NCBI RefSeq assembly: GCF_964355755.1
Contig: NC_092670.1
Coordinates: 33,839,795-33,903,794, forward strand
DNA from: Antedon mediterranea
Lineage: Eukaryota; Echinodermata; Crinoidea; Comatulida; Antedonidae
DNA length: 64,000 bases
Reading direction: 5' to 3'
Below, one piece after another: positions 35,214-46,242 of the stretch. The notes beneath the pieces are model-generated. The model searched no databases, was not told the DNA's origin, and was given only the letters and a program-made list of their open reading frames with translations. The first letter of the stretch is position 1, and each line of letters starts with the position of its first letter. Made by a program: the position numbers and the translations under genes.

Positions 35214-35372
35214 AGCAAATTCCTCTCAATATTACAGATAACTATTCACCTAAAATGATTCATTTTCTACTGAACCTAAATTCAAAATCAATTAACTTAT
35301 TTACATAAACGTTAACGGAATAATACAATCAACGAAACAAAATTTCATTAATTATTTGTCGTCGATAACCTA

Positions 35373-35378
35373 AATAAA
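35373..35378 (+). terminator. Polyadenylation signal AATAAA
   Basis: This lies 160 bases after the stop of the FG-GAP stalk-repeat gene. Confidence 0.4.
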
Positions 35379-35639
35379 AATCATATAAGAAATAATACAA
35401 TACTGTAAACGTATTATACAAAATAATTAATTGTATATTAAGCTACTGTACTTTGAAATTTACTTAAGCTTATTAATATTAATAGGCCTAATGCCCGGGT
35501 TGATAATAATAAAAAAACATTTTTGCAAATTCAACATTGTATACTGTTGTTTTATGGTATGTTTTCAGAATGATGGTGTAGGCGCCCTCTACAAAGTTTT
35601 TTAGTAAAGCTGTGCAATACCAAAGAACCTTTTACATAA

Positions 35640-35748
35640 TGATATAGACTCCCTGTCTCACCAGAAAGTATGTGGAACATCCCGTAATTATTAGCATAGA
35701 GACTTCCTGGCTCACCAGAAAGTATGTGGAACCTCCCGGAATTATTAA
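35640..35748. repeat. Short tandem duplication, about 55 bp
   Basis: CTCACCAGAAAGTATGTGGA and following CCCG.AATTATTA occur twice, at about 35657 and 35712. Confidence 0.75.
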
Positions 35749-36431
35749 CATTATCTTCTGAAATTGAACGTTCAATATGGCACTCACGTGAATATGGGCA
35801 AATAGCTTAAAAGACCACGAGAAATGGGAAGTGATAAGCCTGTTACAGCGTGATGATCACATTAAAAAAACTTAACTCTAAATTCAAATTTATTAGATAG
35901 AAACATACCCATCTGTGACACTGAGATGTATATGTAAATAATGACACAACTCAAAACAAATATTTACGGAACTATAGAAAATGAACAGGAACGGCACATA
36001 GACCTACGAATGTTTAATTGAATCAATGTAATGGTTATACAATCATTTCTTCATATAGCAGTGCATCGTCTTATGCCGATACGCCCTTAGTATAAGCCCA
36101 ATGCTGAAGAAATCCAGTAGTCTTGTACTTTATATAATCACCACTTAGGCCTATATCAATAACCACTTGTAAAATAAAACACTTAGAAAAGTGAAGTACT
36201 TCAAGTTACTCCTATCGGGTGTCTGACTTTTTAGAATAGCAACTATTCAGTGATTCAGTTGTGTCAAGTCGTACGTCATATTTAAAAAAAATCCATATAT
36301 AAACATAATTCTTTGCATTGAAATGTGCGGAGATATAACTCAGATTAAACATTATTAACAATACAATGTGTATTCAAGGTCTCCAGAGGGACAACGACAA
36401 GCGACTATGAGATTGTTCTAAGGCGTCTCAT

Positions 36432-36445
36432 GTTGCTATGGCAAC
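36432..36445. promoter_or_regulatory. RFX X-box-like palindrome GTTGCTATGGCAAC
   Basis: This 14-base palindrome fits the X-box consensus bound by RFX factors, which control ciliary genes in animals. It lies about 350 bases upstream of a good donor (ACAAG|GTAAGG at 36786/36787) that may end the 5' UTR exon of the gene at 37874-38929. The regulatory role is inferred. Confidence 0.45.
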
Positions 36446-37873
36446 TTCTCTCATTCACATGTTTGTTAAAATCCCTGGTTATAAAGAGGCGGGATAAAGA
36501 CAGATCGTGCTGCCATAAACTGAGCGGAAAACACTGTGTATTTAAACTGTAAACGCACCACATGAAACAAAGTGTATTTAGCAATACGGTACCAAAATGT
36601 AGGACGAACGATATAATTTGTCACGTAAGCGTATCTTGTCATGTATAGTTGAATACACTCCGTCACTGCATTACAATTAAATCAACTAGTTCGCTAGAAA
36701 ACCAAATATACATGTTAATTTAGGATTAGAAATTAATATGTTAAGTCAAGGTTTTGTTCGGGATAAACTGTGATGATCGTAACAAGGTAAGGAAATTTAG
36801 CTAAATATTCAATGGTAAATTTCTCAATATTTTGGGACATGCCACAAGTCGGTAAATAAAATTTAAGGGGGAAACATCGAATTTTTTTTTATTGAAATTC
36901 GGTACCAGCTACAGTAATTTATGGATGGAAACTGATCAACCGTTTGTTAGACTATTATGGAACGCTATCAACTGTGTTAATATATTACAATTGTATTATG
37001 CCTTATTACGAATATTTAGGTTATGATAGCAGTGCGATTATTCGGTTTATCTAAGTAAAATGTTGGATCTTCGCAACAGCCCGTGTAAGATTGACATGAA
37101 TCGCGATGGTGATATTGACGTATTGTACATGCAGTGAAGAAAGCAGCTGAATCGGTTTCCGCTTTAAACACATATTACAGGTGCAATAGTACGTTACTTG
37201 TAATATTCCATATGAGGAAACCAACTAGTAAATTATTATAATAAAACGTTTTGCATCAATTCATAGACCTTCATCCATAGCAACCAAATCCGGAACAATA
37301 TATGTTTAGTTGAAACGGACACGCTCTGTTAATATTTTGTCCTAATGTATTCTTTCTTTTACAACAGAAATATACCATTGGTTTGTATGGTAGCTTAAAG
37401 TATTAAACCATGGAATAACGTATTATACGTTATACGAAGTACAGTAGAAGGTTAGCAACAGCTAAATTCGAAATCATTCGACGAACTTGGATATACAGTA
37501 CTGTATATAACAATAATCACAAGGTACGTAATTAACGCAATACATCTGACTACTGTAAAAACTAAATAACGTAGTTCTTACTACTACAGGAACAGCAGCA
37601 CTTCCTTTAAGCGAATTGTATTTCAATTTTACTCTTTCTTAATAAAATGTGTAATAAAGTGTACAGAACTAATCTAATAGCAAATAATGTAACATCCTGG
37701 AAAGGTAACACTTTTCTGAGCTTACCGTTTAAACGCGGTCACTCTTGACATTAATATAGGTCTACCTATCCGTGTGTATATTACTGTACATGTTTTTTTT
37801 TCTTTTAGAAAGTGGCCGTACTAAACACCAATCTTTAGATGAATACTAAAACAGAAGACCTATTTACTGTTCA

Positions 37874-38929
37874 ATGCGTATTGAAACAATGAACAAATGG
37901 ATCTATACTTTACAAACCAAAGTCGGTGGACCTTTAATAGGCAAGATTGATTGTCACCATACCTCACAGAAAGGACATATTCCCGACAAAATGAACCGAC
38001 AAACAATGAAAGCTGACAAGATAGACAACGCGTTGACAATCACATCATCAACGCGTAAAGAACGCAAACTTCGTCGCAACATGACAGAACCAACGGTATT
38101 ACCGTCCATTCATTCCAGTAAGATAAACTCAGAGGCTGTCTATCTTGGTGAATTACTTGAAAAGAACAGTAATGAACAGCAACCACTCCAAATTGCTACG
38201 AGTCTTGAACTATCAAGTCGATCTTTACCGACGTTATCAGACATGCAACATCAACACGCATCGACTTTTGATCTTCCACAATTTCCTAAGCGTACACTTC
38301 CAATACCAAAAACACACCGTAAATTAGCTCCGATAAATCGGAAACGCTCGGGTAGTTTACATAATGATAGTACAGACGGAAAAATATCAGGTAATAATGT
38401 TTTAGAAAGTCGTCCTATTGTACTGACAAAAAGACGGGAAGAAACTGGAAAGAAACTGCTTGGACCAATAGATAAGAAAGAGGAATTTCGGAGATTTCAT
38501 TTATCTTTACAAGCCGACCACTTGCCAGACACTGTTCCTCCCAACACAGCAGCAAATAAGCCAACACCAAAACACGATTTTACCGAACAAACCGACCCTA
38601 CAAACATCAAATCAACTACGTTGCATAGAAATACAAATGATGATATAAATCAAAGATTAGATTGTTCTACACATTTACAAAATCGTAGGAGAAGTTCAGA
38701 CGATAAAGGAAATTATAAGCCATATAATATAATTTATAGAATGCCAACTGTTGAAAGAAAGCGAGTAGAGGATTGGTTAGAAGACTGCTTAATTGCCAGA
38801 AATAACCAATCAGATGATGAATTTATTGAAACAGTTAGTCAGACGAATAATGTATCTAGCAGCACTACAAATGGAAATTATCCTAATTTAGATATAGAAC
38901 ATAAGACAACGAATTATGATTCGGCATGA
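37874..38929 (+). CDS. Unrecognised basic, disordered protein
   Basis: A single 351-codon reading frame, far longer than expected by chance in this AT-rich DNA, preceded by an acceptor (TTTTCTTTTAG, exon from 37809). That suggests a 5' UTR intron of 1.0 kb starting at 36787. The protein is rich in Lys, Arg, Asn, Ser and Thr and has no signal peptide, membrane segment or domain I recognise. The middle is low complexity (RSLPTLSDMQ, KRTLPIPKTHRKLAPINRKR). A more ordered segment near residues 285-310 reads YRMPTVERKRVEDWLEDCL, the best candidate for a conserved motif. An upstream X-box-like site could indicate a ciliary gene, but this is only a lead. The putative 3' UTR carries a MITE (39080-39257) and an AATAAA near 39746. 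Confidence 0.5.
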   Translation: MRIETMNKWIYTLQTKVGGPLIGKIDCHHTSQKGHIPDKMNRQTMKADKIDNALTITSSTRKERKLRRNMTEPTVLPSIHSSKINSEAVYLGELLEKNSNEQQPLQIATSLELSSRSLPTLSDMQHQHASTFDLPQFPKRTLPIPKTHRKLAPINRKRSGSLHNDSTDGKISGNNVLESRPIVLTKRREETGKKLLGPIDKKEEFRRFHLSLQADHLPDTVPPNTAANKPTPKHDFTEQTDPTNIKSTTLHRNTNDDINQRLDCSTHLQNRRRSSDDKGNYKPYNIIYRMPTVERKRVEDWLEDCLIARNNQSDDEFIETVSQTNNVSSSTTNGNYPNLDIEHKTTNYDSA

Positions 38930-39079
38930 TGACAACGTACGAGAATATTTACAGTAGTAACGTGATCATATTAAGACAATTGAAAAAAAAAACAATAGTT
39001 CTTGGAAATACAATACTACGTAAAACTATAAGCTAAGCAAAACATCATAATGCTAAAGGCAATATGTATTGCCCTTTAA

Positions 39080-39257
39080 GCGTGGTTCCCACTAGCGACG
39101 CAACACAGGGACGTAACGCAACGCAAGTGAAATTGACCAATCACAATCGATGGCTTATTCGCTTGTGATTGCTAACTGTCTATAACTTCGCTTGTCATTG
39201 GTTAAAACGCTTGCGTTGCGTTTACGTCCTTGCGTTACGTTCTAGTGGGAACCAAGC
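39080..39257. mobile_element. MITE with TTAA target duplication
   Basis: The ends are GCGTGGTTCCCACTAGCG and CTAGTGGGAACCAAGC, flanked by TTAA on both sides (39076-39079, 39258-39261). Internal inverted blocks pair over most of its 178 bases. TTAA targets are typical of piggyBac-like elements, so it may be a piggyBac-mobilised MITE. Confidence 0.85.
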
Positions 39258-39261
39258 TTAA

Positions 39262-40240
39262 CGGTGACAACGAAATAATAAATATACATACAAAGCAGAC
39301 AACGTTGCAATCATCACATCAGGAAAGCCAAACAATACCAGTAGAAGTAAACACGCGAAACACCGACATAAAAAAAAGAACAATACATTACCAATCAACA
39401 ACAACTCATTGACAATCGAAACGTCCTAACAGCAGCATACAACATCATCATAAAACCACGCCAACATCAACAGAATTAAACAAAACCACACCGGCAACAC
39501 AACATCGAAATCAGAGTCTTACGAAACGAAGAAGATTTAATTAAACATCGCCAACAACATCACATCAAAGCCGAAAAGAGCACAGCAGTAGGAGATCATC
39601 GAAAATGGTATTCAACACCAATGGCACTACCTGCACAACGTCGATCACAACAAACTACAAATAACTCCAACAATTATTTTCATTACTAGTAATATCAATA
39701 TAATTTATTAGTTTTCGTATTATTATATAAAATCAGAAGGGTGAAAATAAATTGTAATTTAAATATATCAACAATGTCGATGTTTTATTTCAATGTCACT
39801 GTACTTAATATGTGTAATACAAACTATTTGGTAAAGCAAAACGTATATCAATGAGCAGAAGAAAGTTTAATCTATCTTTGCTGAAATTACGTTTTCCTAG
39901 ATAATACGTGTATGCAGTAATGTGGTTTACACTGCTGCTACAATGTAGACCTACTGTATGTGGAAAAACTGCTTCAGCTTCATAACTATTTTTCAAAAAC
40001 ATTTAGTATAACAGGGTACTGTACTAACGTTACGCAACTATAGTATCAGTATTGTAGTAGGTACAAAAATGTGTTGTGATGTGTTTTATAGCAAGATATT
40101 TTTTTTATTTCATCCAACAGCGAGCACAAACTCGCAAATTACAGGATGGATAAACCATTTTCATAATTTACCGTGCTTATAAACTAAGTCTCATTTGAGG
40201 GTTAGGGAGTGGAGTTGAAAGAGTCATGAGTTACAACCCT
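39262..40240. other. Possible 3' UTR, then intergenic
   Basis: 39262-39680 is a C- and A-rich stretch with many ACATCA and AACAAC words and no sustained frame. It may be 3' UTR of the preceding gene, ending near AATAAA at about 39746. Nothing else is recognised. Confidence 0.35.
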
Positions 40241-40244
40241 GGCT

Positions 40245-40338
40245 AGGTCAAGATTGAACCTCGACAATAGGTCAGGACTGAACCCCGGACCTTGGGATTG
40301 GAAGGCAAGCACATTAACCACCACGCTACAGCTCCACT
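40245..40338 (-). mobile_element. tRNA-derived SINE
   Basis: On the minus strand, GTAGCGTGGTGGTTAATG (box A-like) is followed by GGTCCGGGGTTCAGTCCTG (box B-like) at tRNA spacing. It does not fold as a complete functional tRNA. Similar heads occur at 48703 (+) and 62885 (-). Confidence 0.6.
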
Positions 40339-40429
40339 ACAAAGTAAAGTTCTCTGAAAGTTTATTGTCTGGTCAAAATGGTGACTCACAATGACATTCA
40401 TATTGTTTGTACAGTATCAGCAACATGCC

Positions 40430-41720
40430 TTTTCCAATGGCAGTACTATGGTCAATGTGTTGATTTCCAATTAGGCTGCCGTAGTACTGTATGGTAAAAA
40501 TGCTAATTTCAATCTGCAGTAAGCAGTACCTGGTCAAAATGCTGATGTCCAATCAAGAAGTCTTAGTACAGGTTAACAAGAATTCAATAAATTATAGTGG
40601 TTAACAATTTAAATTTTTAATCAGTGTCATACAGGTAGGAAGTTACTAAAAATACAGTGGACTGGTTTCCAACAACACTTTACCATGTAGAGTAAAAAGT
40701 GGCCAATTCCAAATTTATGATGATGAAGGACAATACTTATGGTAAAAATGCTAATTTCCAATGACACTTTTGCAGTTTGTATTCCAAATGACAGTGTTGT
40801 AGTATGATAAAAATTCGACAACAGTACCTTAGTACGGTAATGATAGTCAAAATGCTGCTTCCAACAACAGGCCTACTGTAAGACTGGATGGTTAAAATGC
40901 CGATTTCCAAAGACAGTACCATATACTGTTTAGTTGAAATTCCAGTAACCAACAACAGTACCGTAGTACTGTATGGTTGAAATTCCGGTTTCCAACAACA
41001 GTACAATTAGTACTGTATGGTTGAAATTCCGGTTTCCAACAACAGTACACTTAGTACTGAATGGTTGAAATTCCCGTTTCCAACAACAGTACCATAGTAC
41101 TGTATGGTTGAAATTTCGGTTTCCAAAAACAGTACCGTACAGAAGTGTTATAAATGATTGCAATGCCGATTTCATATTAAAGTACTTAGTATCCATGGTC
41201 GAAATGCTGACCCAACAACAGTACTTCGGTAATGAATTCAAAATCTTTTTTCCAAAAACCAGTACCATACTGTATGGCTGAAATACAAGTTTCCAATAGT
41301 TAACAGTACCGTAGTACTGGTTAAAATGCTGATCTCCAAAAAAAGTACAGTATACTGTATGAAATGTGGGTTTCCAGCAACACTGTAATTGTTGAAATTC
41401 CGTTTTTCAGCAACAGTACTGTTTAGTTAGTTTGGTTGATTTCCAACAAAAAAACATCTTAGTAATTGTCGAAAAGCCAATAGCAATGACATGCGGTATG
41501 GTCGAAATGGCCGTCTCGTAGAATTGACAAAATCCCGAACGAATGACAGGCTTGTAGTGCAGTAAAAAAACCAATGACAGTATCGTAGTATTGTCAAAAT
41601 GCCAAATTATAACAACGGTATCGTACAATGGTCAAAATGCCAAATTCCAACAACAATACGCGTAGTACTGTATGATCCAAATTTTGATTTCAATCTACTA
41701 TACTGTATGGCCGGAATAGC
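40430..41720. repeat. Degenerate minisatellite, 43-57-bp units
   Basis: Units contain TTCCAACAACAGTACCGTAG, TACTGTATGG and TTGAAATTCCGG. The cleanest run of four or five units is 40926-41130; the flanks are decayed. It lies downstream of POLR3K, and reading frames across it are repeat artefacts. Confidence 0.85.
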
Positions 41721-41922
41721 AATTTTCCAAGACACTGTTTTTTAAAAACACAAATTAGAAAAGTATAATATTGCAGAATATTGCTAAACCATGATTCTTC
41801 AAATCAGGCATGGTGAAAAACTTTCACAATACTGTAACACTTCCACAATGGTAGGTCCACAAAATTGCAACACTACCACAACTTGGTAATATCCACAATA
41901 TGGTAAAATCCGAAAGGAAATT

Positions 41923-44900
41923 TCAATCTCTCCATCTATGTCCACATTCATTGCTGCAACATTTATAAAATGTCGTCATTGGTTCATCAGCTGATCTTGT
42001 CTGAATTTGCATAAAAAAGGCACGAGGATGTTCACATTTTGGACATTTTTCTACAGTAAAGAAGAAAAATATAATAATTGTATTAAAATATGTTTTTCTT
42101 AAATTTAATTTAGTAAAAATCTACTTTACATTTATTCCTTCATTATAAGCTAAGCTCGACTCCTTTCAATTCAATTTCTTTTATTTCGGAAATATCATCC
42201 ATGTTAATAAACTTATATAAACAGAAAAAGAAAAATCGTTAACTCTAAACTTAAGTATATAGAATGCTTCTCCATCTACAATACATTTTGAAGTGTTATG
42301 GAGCATCTTTGCAAACACAAGCAACAAGGATGTTACCACTATTCAACATACGTTGCATGAAACCATAGGTAGATTTCCGCATGTACAATACTTATTAAAG
42401 GAAGAGACACTATGTTCAATAAACATTGCACTGGCACTACTACCTCTAAGAGACTTTAAGTATATGGCGCAGAGCATTATTGTATCATACATTAAGACTA
42501 AGAGATCAAATATTCTTCATACGATAGTTACACCAAAAGAAAGTTACAAAGGCCATTTCTAAAAATGGGACCTTATAATAAAGTTTCTCTTTTCGTAAAT
42601 TCTTTCTCAAACAAAATTGATCTGTTTAGAATTAAATGAAGTAAAGTTTTTACTTCCCTTAATTTATAAAATGTAAAAAAAATAATTAAGTCAATGTCGC
42701 TATAAAAAAAATTCATTTCTTATTTATCAATAGTATGGGAAACATTGTGAAGAGGCGATCTTTCAAAGCAGAATTATCGTAATTACTAACTGGCAATTTT
42801 TATTTGCAATAGAAATGTGTCATCGTTATTTAATACTGTAATAATTGATTTTATAGCAAGTGGCAAAATATCTTCACTTGCCAGTATCACTGTCTATGCT
42901 ATTATTAAAATGGCACAACAAGAAACTATTTCTGTATAGTACAGTACTGCAGTAGCAATTAACAAGATTCATTTTACATTAATAATAATAATTATCAAAC
43001 ACTAATTATATTACACTATTATTATAGCCTTTTATACCCTAACAATAATCATAACTCTATTGCTGCATACCGTAAAACCTCGAAAAGAAGCCCATGGGCT
43101 TATTCTTTTTTTAGTGCTCTGGGGTGGGCTTCTTTTCGAGATGGGATTTTTTTCGAGATGGGCTTCTTTTCGAGATTACTTTTGCAAACTGTAGAGGGGG
43201 CTTCTTTTCGAAATGAATGCTGTAAATTTTGGGAATTTCTACTACAATAATATATGACTTTTGATACCTTTTTTCAACCATGAAATTATGTTTAATATAC
43301 CAATTAAAAAACAATATAAAAAGCAAAAAAAAGTCCTATGATTCACCGTCAAATACAATCATTTCGTTATCATCGTTGTCATCATCCACAATGGAATATT
43401 CAAGAGTGTCGTCTGTTGATGATGGCATCTCATATACTTCTTTGTTTTCAGAACCATCAAGGGCTACATTTATCTCACACTTTCTGAACGACCGAATTTG
43501 CAGCGATGGATTTGTGTTCATCATGGACCAGGCATTGCCAACCCACTTTGTTATAAGAATTCACCTATCGCTTGCGCATATCTTACCCATCACATAATCA
43601 TCAATTATTATTACAATACAAAGCAGACAAGAAAAAGATACAAGATGCGATCAAAGCACCATTTTGACGACAATAAACTGTAAAATAAATGTATGATAAA
43701 CGCGATCATACATATTAATTATTATCATCAGTCTGCATCACAAGTATCTGGCATTAAATTATCCTACTACTACAGTAACTCTTCATCGCGTGTTTGTATT
43801 GTTTATTTCTGTTCCTTTGACGTTCAGTTAATAAACCTATGTATTCTTAATATTATAGTAGTCTATCTCGAAAAGAAGCCCATACTATCTTGAAAAGAAG
43901 CCCAGGGGGCTTAATTTCGAGATGGGCTTCTTTTCGAGAGTACTTTTGCAAACTGTAGAGAGGGGCTTCTTTTCGAGATGGGCTTGCTTTTCTAAAATAC
44001 TAGAACGCATTATCTATGACAGACTTTATCATTTCTTCTCTACCCATAACATTCTTCAAAACAACCAGTATGGCTTCCGCTTACAACACTCCACTGATCT
44101 CGCACTTCTTGACATCCAAAATAAAATTTCTGTCGCACTATCAAATAAACATCACACCATTGGCCTATTCCTCGACCTATCCAAAGCTTTTGACACTATT
44201 GACCATTCAATCCTCTTATCTAAACTTAACCACTATGGCATCCGTGGAATTTCTTTATCCCTAATTACTAACTACCTTCAAGACAGAATGCAATTCACTT
44301 CTTTTAATTCTCACTCCTCTGACATCCTTCCTGTTAAATGTGGCGTTCCTCAAGGTTCTATTCTTGGTCCCCTTCTCTTCCTAATCTACATAAATGATCT
44401 GATTTATGCCTCAAACTATTTCTCTTATGTTCTATTTGCAGATGACACTAATATCTTTCTCTCCAGCCCAGATCCTAACACTTTAATTCAAACTTTCAAC
44501 CGAGAAATCCGAAACGTTTCAAACTGGTTTAAAATCAACAAGCTTTCACTAAACATCAGCAAAACAAATTACATTCACTTTTCCGGAAATAAAAACAATA
44601 ATGCTACAAATACAAATATCTATATCGATAATATACCCATCAAACCAGTCGACCACACCCATTTTCTTGGTGTAATTATTGATAATAAACTGAACTGGAA
44701 TCTCCATATTAATAACATATCAAACAAAATTTCAAGAACTATTGGCATACTAAATAAACTTAAATTCACTCTTCCGTCTAACATCCTTTTTTCTTTATAT
44801 AATACTCTAATACTTCCACATCTCTCTTACTGCAACATTGCATGGGCAGCCACAAACTCAAAACATCGAACTCTCTGTCCATGGACCAGCACGGAAACAA

Positions 44901-46242
44901 CCAAAATAGACAAACTTTTCAAACTCCAAAAAAAGGCCCTTCGCATTTGCACTCTCTCAAAATACCCTCCCACTCTAAACCTCTTTTTCACACCCTAAAT
45001 ACCCTAAACATTTTTGACATTAATAAATTGCAAACTGCCCTCTTCATGTTTAGGTACTCAAATAACAAACTACCATCCACTTTCAACGGTTTCTTCAATA
45101 AAAATAACGAACTACACAAATATAACACTAGGAACGCAAACAACTACATTTCCAAAAACTATAGCAGTAAGCAAATACTTAACTCTATACTACATACCGG
45201 TCCCCTACTCTGGAACTCTCTTAATCCGTCAATAACTAATAGCAAAACAAATAATACTCTAAAAATAAACTACAAATCTTATCTAATATCAAAATATAAA
45301 GTAAATTAATTATTTTGATCATATTAATAACTTATAATTAAATTTAATTAGGCAACTCATATAAATTCAGTTTGTCCTTCCTGTCGTCCTTGTCGTGTTT
45401 GTATCGTCGTACATGTCCGTCCCTGTCTGTCAGTAGCGTACCTTCACTTTGCTTATTATTATTATTTTTAACTTTTTTATTCTTTCTGGTGGATCCAGGC
45501 TTAAAGCCCCATGGGGTTTAAATGGTATTCTCCAGGCATAATGCAACTATTTTTTACTTAATTTCCAACCACTTGTATCTTTTATATTTTGTATATGTTT
45601 GCATTATGTGAATAAATTTGAACTTGAACTTGAACTTCTTTTCGAGGTTTAAGCCCATGGGCTTCTTTTCTAGGTTTTACGGTATGTCATGTTTAAGACG
45701 AAATAGAATTAAATGCATTAAATTATTCAGCTTCCATATATACCTGCTGTTGAGTCCACGTTTTCCCACGCTGAAGCTCCTCCCAGCACATCATCTAGTT
45801 CTTTTAATTTTGGATAAACTTTACAAGAAACCTGAAGAAAAAAACGAAAATTGGACTAAGTATATTAGGCCTAGTGTGGTTATTGTGATTGTTTAAAATA
45901 TTCAGCAATCAATTTTAACAGAATGTTTTCTTTTCAACGAGTGAGTTCTCTGAGCTGTACCATGTATGAGTCAGGTATTAGTCACAGACATTGGTATTCA
46001 CCGGGCACCGCCGATAGTGATATACAAATCTAACTAATAGGCTAACTAAAGGTCTATGCGAGTAGGCTAGCAGTAGGCCTGGCTAACTAGATAAGATATC
46101 CTCTTTTTTATACTCTTTTTTTCTGTCTTACCTTTCTTGTAACATTTTGTATAAAAGGACATGTGTTACATGAAAACCGTAAGCATTGAGGACCTTCTTC
46201 TACGACAAGTACATTGCCACAGGTAGGACAAAACCTAAACAT
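41923..46242 (-). CDS. POLR3K: DNA-directed RNA polymerase III subunit RPC10
   Basis: Three exons on the minus strand: 46132-46242 (start at 46242), 45744-45831 and 41923-42050 (stop 41923-41925). Intron phases are 0 and 1. The protein is 108 aa, the usual length for this subunit. The N-terminal zinc ribbon has CPTC and CNTC. The linker reads [20 protein letters not shown]. The TFIIS-like C-terminal ribbon has CPKC, the acidic hairpin [12 protein letters not shown] that acts in RNA cleavage, and [12 protein letters not shown]. The subunit works in the nucleus in Pol III transcript cleavage, termination and reinitiation. Intron 2 (3.7 kb) holds a TA-flanked element and a LINE. The gene lies head to head with SNRNP25, so the two may share a bidirectional promoter. 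Identity is secure from motif order and length. Confidence 0.96.
42293..42562 (+). other. Short open frame in POLR3K intron 2, unassigned
   Basis: An 89-codon frame (ending PKESYKGHF) lies in the intron on the opposite strand. I recognise no family and see no splice or promoter support. It could be a transposon relic or chance. Confidence 0.15.
43336..43524 (-). pseudogene. Tigger/pogo transposase C-terminal relic
   Basis: The minus-strand frame reads [20 protein letters not shown] and then an acidic tail ([13 protein letters not shown]). This resembles the end of Tigger/jerky DDE transposases, where a SFKxCGIxNALDGxED-like motif precedes an acidic tail. Catalytic parts are absent. It supports the pogo assignment of the surrounding element. 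Confidence 0.55.
43986..45309 (+). pseudogene. 5'-truncated CR1-like LINE, RT with frameshift
   Basis: The frame contains [38 protein letters not shown], the catalytic LFADDTN and [17 protein letters not shown]. It then terminates at 44996-44998. The C-terminal part continues in the next frame (about 44930-45309: [30 protein letters not shown]), so one frameshift lies near 44930-44990. The endonuclease is missing. The 3' end is marked by AATAAATTTGAACTTGAACTTGAA at 45610-45635. It lies in POLR3K intron 2, antisense to that gene. Confidence 0.85.
45610..45636 (+). repeat. LINE 3' terminal tandem repeat (TTGAAC)n
   Basis: The LINE ends in AATAAA followed by TTGAAC repeats, after which the host element resumes at CTTCTTTTCGAGG. 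Confidence 0.7.

Larger units (their letters stand above)
43070..45682. mobile_element. TA-flanked pogo/Tigger-type element, LINE-interrupted
   Basis: The ends are CCGTAAAACCTCGAAAAGAA (left) and TTCTTTTCTAGGTTTTACGG (right), about 35-base inverted repeats including AAGCCCATGGGCTT. TA dinucleotides flank both ends (43068-43069, 45683-45684), as for Tc1/mariner/pogo elements. Subterminal GGGCTTCTTTTCGAGATGGG blocks recur at 43120-43210 and 43865-43990. A minus-strand relic of a Tigger-like transposase C-terminus lies at 43336-43524. A LINE occupies about 43990-45635. Confidence 0.8.

Noticed and set aside
37809-37850. Extra stalk micro-exon of the FG-GAP family (AG|AAAGTGGCC start)
   Set aside because: The start resembles stalk exon 3 (AAAGTGGGC), but a stop follows after about 12 codons, there is no 48-nt donor, and it lies downstream of the gene's end.
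40245-40338. Functional tRNA gene
   Set aside because: Box A and box B are present, but the arms do not give a complete cloverleaf; similar heads at 48703 and 62885 have unrelated tails, so a SINE is more likely.
40627-41268. Minus-strand frames rich in WKPEF / STIQYYG
   Set aside because: They are products of the degenerate minisatellite downstream of POLR3K.
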